64,000 nt of DNA from G963422445 sp963422445 (GCA_963422445.2 OY729512.2:620001-684000), one strand, 5' to 3'. Numbered from the stretch's first letter, positions 19,309 to 27,741 are shown. The notes: generated from the letters alone by a model not told the origin. Program-made: numbers and translations.

Positions 19309-19600
19309 ACTGGACGACTGCCGTATCAAGAACATCCTGGCGGAAATAACGGCTCAGGTCCTCCGGGGTTCGCAGGTCCACCTTGCGGCCGCCGAACAGC
19401 GCCGACAGCTCCATCTCCATTCCGGCGATGCCCAGCAGACCCGGAGCACGGTCCGGTGCAAACTCGACGAGCAGGTCGATATCGCTATCGGGACCAAAAT
19501 CCGCTCGCAGCGCCGAGCCGAAAATCGCAAGCCGCCGTATGCCATGTGCCTGGCAGAAAGCAGCCAGATCGGTCTTCGGGATTGACAATTGCGGCGTCAT
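19295..19600 (-). CDS. mntA: MntA-type nucleotidyltransferase antitoxin
   Basis: Minimal nucleotidyltransferase of 101 residues. It carries the G-S-x10-D-x-D signature in Phe-Gly-Ser-Ala-Leu-Arg-Ala-Asp-Phe-Gly-Pro-Asp-Ser-Asp-Ile-Asp, with a third acidic position in Lys-Val-Asp-Leu-Arg-Thr. MntA antitoxins AMPylate the Tyr of the R-x4-H-x-Y motif of HepT. The start overlaps the end of the upstream TIR gene by 4 nt (ATGA), and the end overlaps hepT. Placement inside a Mod/Res operon is uncommon. Confidence 0.92.
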   Translation of the reverse strand: MTPQLSIPKTDLAAFCQAHGIRRLAIFGSALRADFGPDSDIDLLVEFAPDRAPGLLGIAGMEMELSALFGGRKVDLRTPEDLSRYFRQDVLDTAVVQYAHG

Positions 19601-20409
19601 GCTCCAAACACTCGGTTGGCGTCTATCTGAAATCCGGCACCCTTCAGTTCTTGAACTAGTTTTATCTTCCAGCCGCCTGCATCGTCCAAGTTGGTATAAA
19701 CGACCCCATCGTAGTCCGAGGGTGCCTCAATATCGCCTTTAACAAGGGAGCAGACCTGCTGCCGACCGAGCTTTCCGAGGAAGAAGCCCAATTCAAGGAC
19801 AACATTCTGCCGTGCACGGGGTTTAAGTTGGTGCCTCTCATTCTTTAGCCCGCCCACATCGTCCGGGGTTAGCAGGACTACCGCATAAGCGACATCCGAG
19901 TGGCGTTCGATCTTTTCGATTATCGTGCGGCCCTTGTTCGCCTGTTCGTGCAAGATGATTGGATCGAGTTTCAATCTCTCCATAAACCTTGCGACCGTTT
20001 CGCGCGTTGCTTCGTCCCGGCCATGGATGACAAAGACCTTCTTGCTTTCCGATCTCTTGTCACATCCGTCGAGGGCGTGCGCTGAAAATTCCCTCTGATC
20101 CATGGAATGCATCACGGATTCTCCGCCGTCATCCTGCCAAAAAGCTTCGACATTTGCGAGGCTGGACTCGACTTGAGAAATCAGTTGCTTCAAATATTCT
20201 CGAATCCCGGATGGGGTTGTTTCGTATCCGCCAGGGAGTCCCGAATATTCATGACTATCCTCACCAAATATGTAACGGAATGAATCATAGACACCGCTTG
20301 TCCAGTTGTGGAATTCTTGAGACTGGTCATCTTCCGGATTCAGTCCTGAGGCTTCTTCTGCCAGCTCTTTCAATCGCTGGATCGCTTTATCTTTTCTCAC
20401 TTGTTTCAT
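19597..20409 (-). CDS. TIR-like nucleotide-binding effector (PF10137-type)
   Basis: Protein of 270 residues. Residues 1-115 form a mostly helical, charged N-terminal region without a recognised domain. Residues about 122-260 match the TIR-like domain found in CBASS/Pycsar effectors and related nucleotide-binding proteins: Val-Phe-Val-Ile-His-Gly-Arg-Asp-Glu at the first strand, Ile-Ile-Leu-His-Glu-Gln-Ala-Asn-Lys-Gly-Arg-Thr-Ile, Val-Leu-Leu-Thr-Pro-Asp-Asp, and Arg-Ala-Arg-Gln-Asn-Val-Val-Leu-Glu-Leu-Gly-Phe-Phe with the conserved Glu expected for NAD-cleaving activity. It overlaps mod by 4 nt and mntA by 4 nt. No cyclase gene lies nearby, so it is unlikely to be a standard CBASS or Pycsar effector. 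A link to restriction failure or phage sensing is inference. Confidence 0.85.
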   Translation of the reverse strand: MKQVRKDKAIQRLKELAEEASGLNPEDDQSQEFHNWTSGVYDSFRYIFGEDSHEYSGLPGGYETTPSGIREYLKQLISQVESSLANVEAFWQDDGGESVMHSMDQREFSAHALDGCDKRSESKKVFVIHGRDEATRETVARFMERLKLDPIILHEQANKGRTIIEKIERHSDVAYAVVLLTPDDVGGLKNERHQLKPRARQNVVLELGFFLGKLGRQQVCSLVKGDIEAPSDYDGVVYTNLDDAGGWKIKLVQELKGAGFQIDANRVFGA

Positions 20410-22988
20410 CGCTCAAGTTCCAAGATTTTCAGGCTCTCGATGCCTCGATCATCCACGATCTTGACTGCGGCGCGGTCGTGCTTTCCAGACTCGAAAGGTA
20501 GGGAGATTGTGCCACGGTAGGCTTTGATTAGAGCAGCGTCAATCTCTGCCTTGAGGCTTTTGGCTAGCTTCGCCCAATCGTCCTTGGGGCCTGTCATGGG
20601 AAAAAAGACTTGGCGTGGGAACAGGCTGCGGCCGTCATAGTCCGGGTCAAGCATCCACAGGGCGATCCGGTCCGCGCCACCGGATTCCACATTGCCGGTC
20701 TTGGTATTGTAATAGTCGAAGCCTTGGACAGAAACACGAAACTTGCCTTCGTGTTCGCCCTTGGCGATGCGGTCGAGCGCCAAGTCGGGCTGACCGATAA
20801 GCCAGAAGCTCTCGTTGCTCGTGCGCTTCTTCTTGAGGTCTTCGGTCAGGAGGTCGGCGTTCATCTGCGCCTTCAACAGGGTGACGCCGGGCCATTGGGT
20901 CTCGTCGATGTCCTTGGACGCCTCGGGATCGAACTGGAAAGCGGCGAAGACGACGATCTTCGGCTTCGGGACGAGACGCTGCGCTTCCTCAAGGGCGTGC
21001 GCGACCTGGCGCTGCTCCAGCGGTGCGTGGTCCGGCCCGAACGAAACTACGAAGCGGACGGGCTCCCAGGCAGTAGCGGGCTCGTGGAAGCCGTCCGTCC
21101 CCCTGTCGTCGGGCCGCGTCTCTCCGTCGGCGTGCAGCCACCGGGTTCCGGGCAGGGGCTCCAGACGCGCGAAGGAAATACGCTGTCCTGACTTGCCGCG
21201 TATGCCGGTCTTGAGAAGCTCGTCGCGCCAGTCGCCTTGTCGCACGGTCGCGCCTGAGCGCGCCACGGAATTGTCCGCCGGCAATGTTTCCGGCTCCTCG
21301 ATATCGTCGAGCGGCCTGACCGCCGGCGCGGGAACCGCCTCCACGGTGAACGGGCCGGTGACGCGGGCCTTCCCGGCGTCGCGCAACGGCTGGTCGTAGA
21401 GGAAGGTTTCCCTGGCCGGCTCGTCGTAGCCCAGGGTCCGGGCGGACACGGTGGCGACGTTGCGATAGCGGAAGCCGGAGCCGACGCCCTCGTCGGGACG
21501 GGCAAGCGCGTAATAGTCGAAACTCGCGGTCATCAGCCGCTGGCGGGCGACCGCGAGGGCCACGCGCGAGGTGTCGCAGGCGATCCAGCGCCGGCCCCAT
21601 TGCTCCGCGACATGAGCGGTCGTGCCGCTGCCGCAGGTGGGGTCTAACACCAGGTCGCCGGGGTCAGTGGTCATCAGGATGCAGCGCTGGATGACCTTCT
21701 CGGCAGTTTGGACCACATAACGTTTGTCCTTGGCCGACATCGGCGCAGCCCAGATGTTGTTGATCCTCCGGCCAGGAACCTCGTCCTCGTATCGCTTCCA
21801 CATCAGGGAGGATTGCATTTCCAACGCTTCCAGCCTGTTCAGTTCGGCCAGTCGATTCATTCCTTCGGCCGAGACCGCCCAATGCCGCTCCGCGCCGCAA
21901 CGAAAGACACGTCCGTTGAACTTGTATGGTTCGGAGCGGCCGGTCTTGGATACGCCCTGGGAATCGAGCGGCATCCGCCGGTAGACGCGCGCGCCTTTCG
22001 GCAGATGTTCGTCGGGATCGAAGCATTCTTCCGGCGTGGGCTTGCGGCATTGACCGTCAGGCAGTTCGATCATCACGTGCCAACTGAAGGATTCGATGAT
22101 TTGCGCCCGCGTCAGCGGCTCGTAAAGCTGCCGGTATTTCGTCCGGCTCCTGTCCTTGCCGTACCACAGAAGATAGTCGGCGACTTGCGGCAGGGTATTC
22201 GCCGAGCTTCCGCCGGTCGTTGCGTAGGAGATGGTTGCCATCCGGTTCCCAGCTCCGAATATTTCGTCCATCAGCACGCCGACGCGATGGACGTTCTCGT
22301 CGCCGATCTGCACGAAGCAGCTTCCGCTCTCGTGCAGAAGCTCGCGCGCCAGCAGAAGGCGGTCGCGCAGATAGGTCAGGTAGGAGTGGATGCCGAGCTC
22401 CCAGGTGTCCCGGAAAGCGCGGATCTGCTCCGGCTCGCCGGTCAGGTCGTCGTCCTTGCCGTCGGTCACCTCCTTCCGGTTGACGAAGGGCTGGAAGTTC
22501 GAGCCGTAGCGGATGCCGTAGGGCGGGTCGATATAGACCGTCTGCACCTGCCCGCCGAGGCCCTCCTTCTCCAGCAGGCTGTTCATGATCAACAGGCTGT
22601 CGCCGGCCATCAGCCGGTTGGTCCAGTTGTGGCGGTGCTTGTAGAACTCGATGGCGTAGCGGAGCGGCGGGTTCTCCTCCGGCGCGGCGAACAGCGATGG
22701 CTGCGGGTCCGGGACTCGCCTTTTGCGCACCGCTTCGATGATGGTTCGCGGGTCGATGCGCTCGTGGACATGCAGCGAGACCGTCGGCACCTCGAACGAC
22801 GTGTGTTCCGCCTTGCCCGACCATGAGAGTTGTGGGTCGAGATGCGGATCGTGAGTGTAGGTTCTTCGTCCGGCATCCCGGTCGGTCTCGGGCGTGACTA
22901 GGCCGACAGGCGGGTTGTTGACGCGTTCCTTGTCGGCGTGCGCGTAGGTTTCGATGTCTCGTCCGGCCGTGTTGCCGCGCCGCGCCAT
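20406..22988 (-). CDS. Type III-like site-specific DNA methyltransferase (Mod)
   Basis: Adenine-specific (N4/N6 beta-class order) methyltransferase of 860 residues. The catalytic Asp-Pro-Pro-Tyr motif in Val-Tyr-Ile-Asp-Pro-Pro-Tyr-Gly lies near residue 155. The S-adenosylmethionine motif Asp-Pro-Thr-Cys-Gly-Ser-Gly-Thr-Thr lies later (near residue 450), the beta-class order. A target recognition region lies between and after them. The start ATG 22988 begins Met-Ala-Arg-Arg-Gly-Asn. It is the promoter-proximal gene of the operon Mod-TIR-MntA-HepT-Res, whose members overlap throughout. The C-terminal 400 residues match the long Mod proteins that partner with BPTD_3080-type Res subunits. Confidence 0.9.
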   Translation of the reverse strand: MARRGNTAGRDIETYAHADKERVNNPPVGLVTPETDRDAGRRTYTHDPHLDPQLSWSGKAEHTSFEVPTVSLHVHERIDPRTIIEAVRKRRVPDPQPSLFAAPEENPPLRYAIEFYKHRHNWTNRLMAGDSLLIMNSLLEKEGLGGQVQTVYIDPPYGIRYGSNFQPFVNRKEVTDGKDDDLTGEPEQIRAFRDTWELGIHSYLTYLRDRLLLARELLHESGSCFVQIGDENVHRVGVLMDEIFGAGNRMATISYATTGGSSANTLPQVADYLLWYGKDRSRTKYRQLYEPLTRAQIIESFSWHVMIELPDGQCRKPTPEECFDPDEHLPKGARVYRRMPLDSQGVSKTGRSEPYKFNGRVFRCGAERHWAVSAEGMNRLAELNRLEALEMQSSLMWKRYEDEVPGRRINNIWAAPMSAKDKRYVVQTAEKVIQRCILMTTDPGDLVLDPTCGSGTTAHVAEQWGRRWIACDTSRVALAVARQRLMTASFDYYALARPDEGVGSGFRYRNVATVSARTLGYDEPARETFLYDQPLRDAGKARVTGPFTVEAVPAPAVRPLDDIEEPETLPADNSVARSGATVRQGDWRDELLKTGIRGKSGQRISFARLEPLPGTRWLHADGETRPDDRGTDGFHEPATAWEPVRFVVSFGPDHAPLEQRQVAHALEEAQRLVPKPKIVVFAAFQFDPEASKDIDETQWPGVTLLKAQMNADLLTEDLKKKRTSNESFWLIGQPDLALDRIAKGEHEGKFRVSVQGFDYYNTKTGNVESGGADRIALWMLDPDYDGRSLFPRQVFFPMTGPKDDWAKLAKSLKAEIDAALIKAYRGTISLPFESGKHDRAAVKIVDDRGIESLKILELER

Positions 22989-23283
22989 GGACTACCCTCG
23001 CATACTGTATATTCGCCCATACCATCGAGTGTCGGCCAGAATGAAGCGAACCGCCCATCGATTTGTAAACACGCAGGTCCTCGCGCCCATCTTGGCCATA
23101 TGCCCAGCTAACCACCTGCTCGGGCAGACTGGTCCATTGTAGCACGACACCGTCGGCGGCCATTCACCGACCGACTGCAACTTGAGGTGTTCGTTTCTTG
23201 TTCTCAAGCCTCCGAGTGCCTATCCCGGGAGGTATGAACACGCCGAATCCGCCAGGACCTCCGGCAGCCGGAACACGTTTGCG

Positions 23284-23725
23284 ATGGTAGCCTTGATCGG
23301 CGCGATCGCCTCGCCGGTGCAAGGCGCGGGGTATTTCGAGCGCGACGGCTACTACGCGAAGGACGATCCGGCGCACAGGGAGGCGAGCGCCTGGGCCGGC
23401 AAGGGCGCGGAGGCGGTCGGTCGGTCCGGTCCGGTGGACTCGGACGCCTTCAGAGCGATTCTCGAGGGCAAGGTGCCGGACGGTCCGCATCTGGGCAGGC
23501 GCGGCAGGGACGGAGAGATCCATCACCGCCCCGGCCGCGACGTGACCATGTCCGCGCCGAAGTCGGTATCCTTGATGGCGCTGATCAGCGGAGACGAGCG
23601 GATCGTCGCGGCGCACGACCGGGCGGTGAGGACGACGATCGGCTGGATCGAGAAGAACGCGGTGCTCACCCGGTTACAGGGAAACTCGGGCGCAATGGTC
23701 CACGCCGGAGACCAGAAGACCGCAG
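23284..23725 (+). pseudogene. MobF relaxase N-terminal fragment (plus-strand copy)
   Basis: The first about 147 residues of a TrwC/TraI-type relaxase, starting Met-Val-Ala-Leu-Ile-Gly-Ala-Ile-Ala-Ser-Pro. It includes the family hallmarks Gly-Tyr-Phe-Glu-Arg-Asp-Gly-Tyr-Tyr-Ala, Gly-Arg-Asp-Val-Thr-Met-Ser-Ala-Pro-Lys-Ser-Val-Ser and His-Asp-Arg-Ala-Val. It stops being relaxase-like at the IS630 boundary (23726). The sequence beyond the IS does not resume the gene, so a deletion or rearrangement followed insertion. A related fragment lies on the minus strand at 25795-26514. Confidence 0.8.
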
Positions 23726-24877
23726 TAGTGGATTGATCGTTACAAATATATCCATTATTGTGTTCTTCTGATTTGTCGATCACGGAGGTCTGCAAGATGC
23801 GCCCTGGTGTTTCATTCACGCTCACTTCAGGCGACCGGCGTCGCCTTGAAACGGTTGTCTCTGACCCGAAGAGCCCGCAGAAGCACGTCTGGCGGGCGCG
23901 CATCGTTCTTCTGAGCGACGACGGGCTCGGCAGGATGGCCATCATGAGAGAGACCGGCCAGGCGAAGAACAGTGTCTGGCGCTGGCAGGACCGCTTCTAT
24001 GGAAGACGGTGTGGACGGACTTCTGCGGGACAAGACGCGTCCGTCGGGCAAGACGCCTCTGGCTCCTGAGCCGGTGGCGAAGATCGTAGAGTTGACCCAC
24101 ACCTCGCCGCCTCACGCGGCGACCCACTGGACGCTGCGGGCGATGGCGAAGGCTGTGGGGGTGCCGCTTCGAGGGTCTGGGCGGTCTGGCAGGCGCATGG
24201 CCTGATGCCGCACCGCTGGCGGCCGTTCACGCTTTCGAACGATCCCGCCTGCCTCGAGACGCTGACCGACATCGTCGGCCTCTCCGTTGCGCCGTCGGCT
24301 CACGCGGTCGTGCTGTCGATCGATGACAGGTCGCACAGTCAGGCCCGCGACCGCACACAGCCCGGCCTGCCGCTGAAGAAAGGCCGCGGCGCCACCATGA
24401 CACATGATTACAAGCGCAACGGCACGACGACGCTGTTTGCCGCCCTGACCGTGCTCGACGGCACGGTCATCGGCCAGCATGCCAGCCGGCATCGCCACCA
24501 GGAGTTCCCGAGATGCCTCAACCGCATCGCGCACACGATACCCGCCGGCATCCCGGTCCATGCCATCCTCGACAACGACGCCACTCACAAGCACAAGGAC
24601 GTCCAGGTCTGGCTCGCACGCCATCCGCGCTGGACCTTCCACGTCACCCCACCTCGAGCGCGTGGCTGAACGCGCTCGAAGGCGTCTCCGCCAAGCGGAC
24701 ACGACGCCGTTTTAAATACGGCGTCTTCCGCTCCGTACGCGAACTCCAGGACGCCATCCGCCGCTTCATCGACGAACACAACACCACCGAAGCCAAGCCC
24801 TTCGTCTGGACCGCCGATCCCGATACCATCATCGCCGCAAGAAAAAGAGGGGTTCAAACGTTGAAATCAATCCACTA
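23726..24877 (+). mobile_element. IS630-family insertion sequence
   Basis: Ends form a perfect 12-bp inverted repeat: TAGTGGATTGAT at 23726-23737 and ATCAATCCACTA at 24866-24877. They include the TA dinucleotide that IS630 elements duplicate on insertion. The element sits in the relaxase fragment. Its transposase gene is frameshifted. Confidence 0.85.
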
Positions 24878-24878
24878 G
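23797..24878 (+). pseudogene. IS630-family transposase, frameshifted
   Basis: A GGAGGT ribosome site precedes ATG 23797. The helix-turn-helix N-terminus is in frame 1 (to about 24000), the next segment (Gly-Leu-Leu-Arg-Asp-Lys-Thr-Arg-Pro) in frame 2, and the catalytic core in frame 1 from about 24180. The core contains Leu-Ser-Ile-Asp-Asp-Arg-Ser, Ala-Ile-Leu-Asp-Asn-Asp-Ala-Thr-His-Lys and, in a third frame after about 24640, Trp-Leu-Asn-Ala-Leu-Glu-Gly. In IS630 relatives the motifs are Asp-Glu, His-x-Asp-Asn and Asn-x3-Glu. Here the first acid pair reads Asp-Asp and the central motif also differs from consensus. At least three frame changes make it inactive. Confidence 0.85.
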
Positions 24879-24954
24879 GAAGGTGGATGCCGTGTTGCCG
24901 GGAACCGCGATTGCTGCATTCATCGTGCCGTGGCGTCCCGCAGCTTGATCAATG

Positions 24955-24969
24955 TAGCACCGGGTGCTA
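24955..24969. promoter_or_regulatory. Palindromic operator candidate upstream of RelE-type toxin
   Basis: TAGCACCGGGTGCTA is a palindrome with 7-bp arms around one central base. It ends 11 nt before the preferred toxin start at 24981 and overlaps a TATAT stretch. A toxin-antitoxin complex or Xre-type antitoxin would be the expected binder. A similar TAGCA...TGCTA palindrome lies in front of the second module at 27742-27761. Confidence 0.5.
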
Positions 24970-24980
24970 TATCGTGCGGC

Positions 24981-25718
24981 ATGATGGAAGGCGCGCGAGG
25001 GGCACGGATTGCCACGTTCAAGACCAAGCCTTTCGCGCGCTTCGCCCATCGCGAGGGAATCGCGGACGAAGCACTGTGCGATGCGGTGAAGCGCGCCGCG
25101 AGGGGCCTGGTCGGCGGCGTCATCAAGCAGCGCATCGCCCGGCGCGAACAGGGCCGGTCCGGCGGGTTCCGCACGATCAAGGTGTTTCGCCGGGGAGTGC
25201 GCGCGTTCTTCGTGCACGGGTTCGCCAAGAGCGCACGGGAGAACCTCCGGCGCCGCGAGTTCGGGGCGTTGCGGGCGCTGGCGGAGGAAATGCTCGGGCT
25301 GGACGGTCCCCGCCTGGAAGCGATGCTGGCGAACGGAACGATTAGCGAGGTGAACTGCGATGGCCAGGCAGTACGGGAGCGAAGTGCTGGCGTCGGTGCA
25401 CAAGACCGCGCTCGGCCTGGCCGAAGCCGGCGTGATGTCCAAACGGACGATGAAGGAGTTCGACCGGATGTGCCTGACACCGGTCAAGGACCTGGCGCCG
25501 GAGGAGATCCGCGAGATCCGACTGCGCGAGAATGCGAGCCAAGCGGTGTTCGCGCGCTACCTCAACGTGACCAGGGGTCTGGTGAGCCAGTGGGAGCGCG
25601 GCGAGAAGCGCCCGCGCGGCGCCTCGCTGAAGCTCCTGACGCTGGTGGCGAAGAACGGTCTCGGAGCGGTCGCCTGACGGCCGTCCGCCGGTGGGCCGTC
25701 GTGTTGCGATGGTGTTGA
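24981..25718 (+). CDS. RelE/HigB-like toxin (PF06296-type), frame extended past the expected stop
   Basis: The first about 130 residues match the RelE-like HigB toxin family: Ile-Ala-Thr-Phe-Lys-Thr-Lys-Pro-Phe-Ala-Arg-Phe, Gly-Gly-Val-Ile-Lys-Gln-Arg-Ile-Ala-Arg and Ser-Gly-Gly-Phe-Arg-Thr-Ile. Basic residues would support mRNA cleavage at the ribosome. ATG 24981 is preferred to 24930 because it lies just after the operator palindrome. The toxin sequence ends with Glu-Val-Asn-Cys-Asp-Gly-Gln-Ala-Val near 25370, just where the antitoxin begins. A stop would be expected there, but the frame stays open over the whole antitoxin gene to 25718. The extra about 115 residues are Arg- and Pro-rich and look like out-of-frame translation, so a stop codon has probably been lost by substitution. 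Confidence 0.65.
   Translation: MMEGARGARIATFKTKPFARFAHREGIADEALCDAVKRAARGLVGGVIKQRIARREQGRSGGFRTIKVFRRGVRAFFVHGFAKSARENLRRREFGALRALAEEMLGLDGPRLEAMLANGTISEVNCDGQAVRERSAGVGAQDRARPGRSRRDVQTDDEGVRPDVPDTGQGPGAGGDPRDPTARECEPSGVRALPQRDQGSGEPVGARREAPARRLAEAPDAGGEERSRSGRLTAVRRWAVVLRWC
25360..25677 (+). CDS. Xre-family antitoxin (HigA-like)
   Basis: A 105-residue DNA-binding antitoxin. The N-terminal part (Leu-Ala-Glu-Ala-Gly-Val-Met-Ser-Lys-Arg-Thr-Met-Lys-Glu-Phe) is followed by a helix-turn-helix (about residues 52-85) with Ile-Arg-Leu-Arg-Glu-Asn-Ala-Ser-Gln-Ala-Val-Phe-Ala and Val-Thr-Arg-Gly-Leu-Val-Ser-Gln-Trp-Glu-Arg-Gly. It overlaps the toxin frame at its start. It should neutralise the toxin and repress the promoter at the 24955 palindrome. 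Confidence 0.9.
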   Translation: MARQYGSEVLASVHKTALGLAEAGVMSKRTMKEFDRMCLTPVKDLAPEEIREIRLRENASQAVFARYLNVTRGLVSQWERGEKRPRGASLKLLTLVAKNGLGAVA

Positions 25719-25794
25719 CTCCTATCTGGAAAGCTCCAGCGCTTCAGAGAAAAATAAACGATTACAGCACTCTATAGACCAGGAAACCGCTTAT

Positions 25795-26514
25795 CGAATG
25801 TTTGAGAAGGCATCGATGACTTCGCGCGGAACGCCCTCGATCTCGAACCGCCCGTCCGCGTGAGTCTTCTCGATCCGGTAGCCGAGGTCCCCGAGGCCCG
25901 CACCAACTCCGCCCGGTAACTCGCACCGATGGTCATTTTGTTGCGGTAGAGACCGTCGTTGACCATCGTCCACCACTTCCCGACCCCGTCTTGGACTATG
26001 TTCGCGATGACGGCGTGGGTATGGAGCTGGGGCTGAGGTTCCTTGACGTGTCATGGCGGAAAGTCGAGGCGACCATCTTCTGGCTGTCCGCGTGGACCAT
26101 CGCCCCGGTCGCCTTGTTCTGCATCCGGGTGAGGATGGCGTTCTTCTCGATTCAGCCGAGCGTCGTCCTCACCGCCCGGTCGTGCGCCTCGACGATCCGC
26201 TCGTCGCCGCCCACCATCGCCATGAGGGATACCGATTTGGGGGCGGACATCGTTACGTCCCGGCCGAGACGGTGCTTTATCTCCCCGTCCTTTCCGCGCT
26301 TGCCCAAATGCGGCCCGTCCGGCACCCGGCCTTCGAGGATCGCCTTGAAGGTGTCGGAGTCCACCGGGCCGGAGAGCCCGAGCTCCGCCACGCCCCGGTC
26401 CGCCCAGGCGCTCGCTTCCTTATGCGCCGGATCGTCGCGCGCGTAGTAGCCATCCTTTGCGAAATAGCTCGCGCCCTGCGACGGCGAGGCGATCATGCCG
26501 ATGGAGGCTACCAC
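25795..26514 (-). pseudogene. MobF relaxase N-terminal fragment (minus-strand copy)
   Basis: A second, different copy of a TrwC/TraI relaxase N-terminus, opposite in orientation to the one at 23284. From GTG 26514 it reads Val-Val-Ala-Ser-Ile-Gly-Met-Ile-Ala-Ser-Pro-Ser-Gln-Gly-Ala-Ser-Tyr-Phe and on through the same hallmarks. An in-frame TGA (complement of 26152-26154) replaces the Trp of Gly-Trp-Ile-Glu-Lys-Asn. A frameshift follows in the metal-binding region; the expected Leu-His-Thr-His-Ala-Val-Ile-Ala-Asn is only in another frame. Homology ends near Val-Ile-Asp-Ala-Phe-Ser at 25795. Not functional. Confidence 0.8.
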
Positions 26515-27087
26515 CGGGCTCGTCTTCCGGCTGGCGGCCGGTACGGGGAATGTCGCGTGTCCATGCCGCCCACATACGGGTTTCTGGGCGTGAGAACAAG
26601 AGCCGAACATCCGTCTTCACAGCCCTGCCGGCCAGCGGCGGCAATTGTCGTCTCGGCAACGGCCCGCCCCAGCAACCGCCGCGAGTCAGGCGGTAGCGGG
26701 CCGATTATCTACGACGGACAAGCAACGGTCGTTGCCGCATCCCGCAATTCGGCTTAGGCCCATTCTTCGCGAAAGGCGTTCAGACGCATGGGTGGAGGGC
26801 GGAGCGAGCGCGCGTCGCTCTGGCGGTGGATCCGGGCGGGAAAGGGCTGTCACTTCGACGACGAGAGCCTGAAGACAGTAAGGGCGTCGTTCAAGTCGGC
26901 GTCGGGCGCCTGCGATATCCGGTACGGGAAATGGGCAACGATCGAAAACGGGAAACGGGCACCGAGGAAGTTGGGGATCCGGGCCACGTCGGCGGGGCCG
27001 TCTGCGAATACTCAATCAAGACCCTCGCCTACGAATAGGCGGTTCGGGAGCCGGCCGGTGGTCGGAACCGGGGATCGCGCCCGGGCA
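26515..27087. other. Non-coding stretch inside the island
   Basis: No gene, RNA or insertion-sequence end is recognised. Open frames here on both strands are short or have Arg/Gly-rich compositions typical of out-of-frame GC-rich DNA. It is probably debris between the relaxase fragment and nnrU. Confidence 0.4.
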
Positions 27088-27645
27088 CTACACCACCGCC
27101 ACGCCGAACAACGCGGCGTGAAAGCGTGTCAGCAGACCGGCGGCGGCGAGGCCGACGAGCACCGCGGCCACGTCCATCGTCAGCCGCGGCGTCTTGCCGG
27201 CGCCGAGTTGCCTGCCGCGCGCCGCGGCGCCAATGATCGCCAGCACCGCATAGCCGGCGAGGCCGCCGAACAGCACGACCGAGCGCAGGTCGCCGTTGGC
27301 CGTGAGGTGGGCGAGGGCCCACAGCAGCAGCCCAAGGAGCATCGGATGCCGGAGGACAGTGCGCAGATGCGTGGGCAAGTAAGCCGCCGCGAACAGCACC
27401 AGCGCGGCCGGCGCCGCAAACAGCGCTGCCCGGCGTCCCCAGTCCGACGGTTCGTAAACCAGCTCGATCGGCGCCCCCGAGAAGCCCCATCCCGCCATCA
27501 GAAGGCCGGCCAGCGCGAGGATTGCGAACGCTCCCCGATAGGCCATCTCGCCCAGACGCGCCACCAGAGCGGCGCGCAACGGCGGAACGCACGGAATCAG
27601 ATGGACGGCGACGAACAGCCCGAGGCCGGCGGCAAGAAGGTTCAA
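27088..27645 (-). CDS. nnrU: NnrU family membrane protein
   Basis: A 185-residue integral membrane protein with about five or six hydrophobic helices. It matches the NnrU family, first described near nitrite and nitric-oxide reductase genes in alphaproteobacteria and related to NnrU/PEMT-type methyltransferase-like membrane proteins. Diagnostic parts are Leu-Gly-Glu-Met-Ala-Tyr-Arg-Gly-Ala-Phe, Arg-His-Pro-Met-Leu-Leu-Gly-Leu-Leu-Leu-Trp-Ala-Leu-Ala-His and Asn-Gly-Asp-Leu-Arg-Ser. The start is TTG at 27645 with a GAGGAGT ribosome site upstream. No denitrification genes are in the window, so its role here is unclear. It appears intact within otherwise decayed DNA. Confidence 0.8.
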   Translation of the reverse strand: MNLLAAGLGLFVAVHLIPCVPPLRAALVARLGEMAYRGAFAILALAGLLMAGWGFSGAPIELVYEPSDWGRRAALFAAPAALVLFAAAYLPTHLRTVLRHPMLLGLLLWALAHLTANGDLRSVVLFGGLAGYAVLAIIGAAARGRQLGAGKTPRLTMDVAAVLVGLAAAGLLTRFHAALFGVAVV

Positions 27646-27741
27646 CGGCGATACTCCTCAATGGAACGTATCACACCATGGTCCACCGGGAAAATCCGGC
27701 TGGCCTGGATGAGCAATGCTGGATATGTAACACCATTGGCG

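Noticed and set aside
21708..22826. A 372-codon plus-strand open frame opposite Mod
   Set aside because: It is antisense to the DPPY methyltransferase and has no motif.
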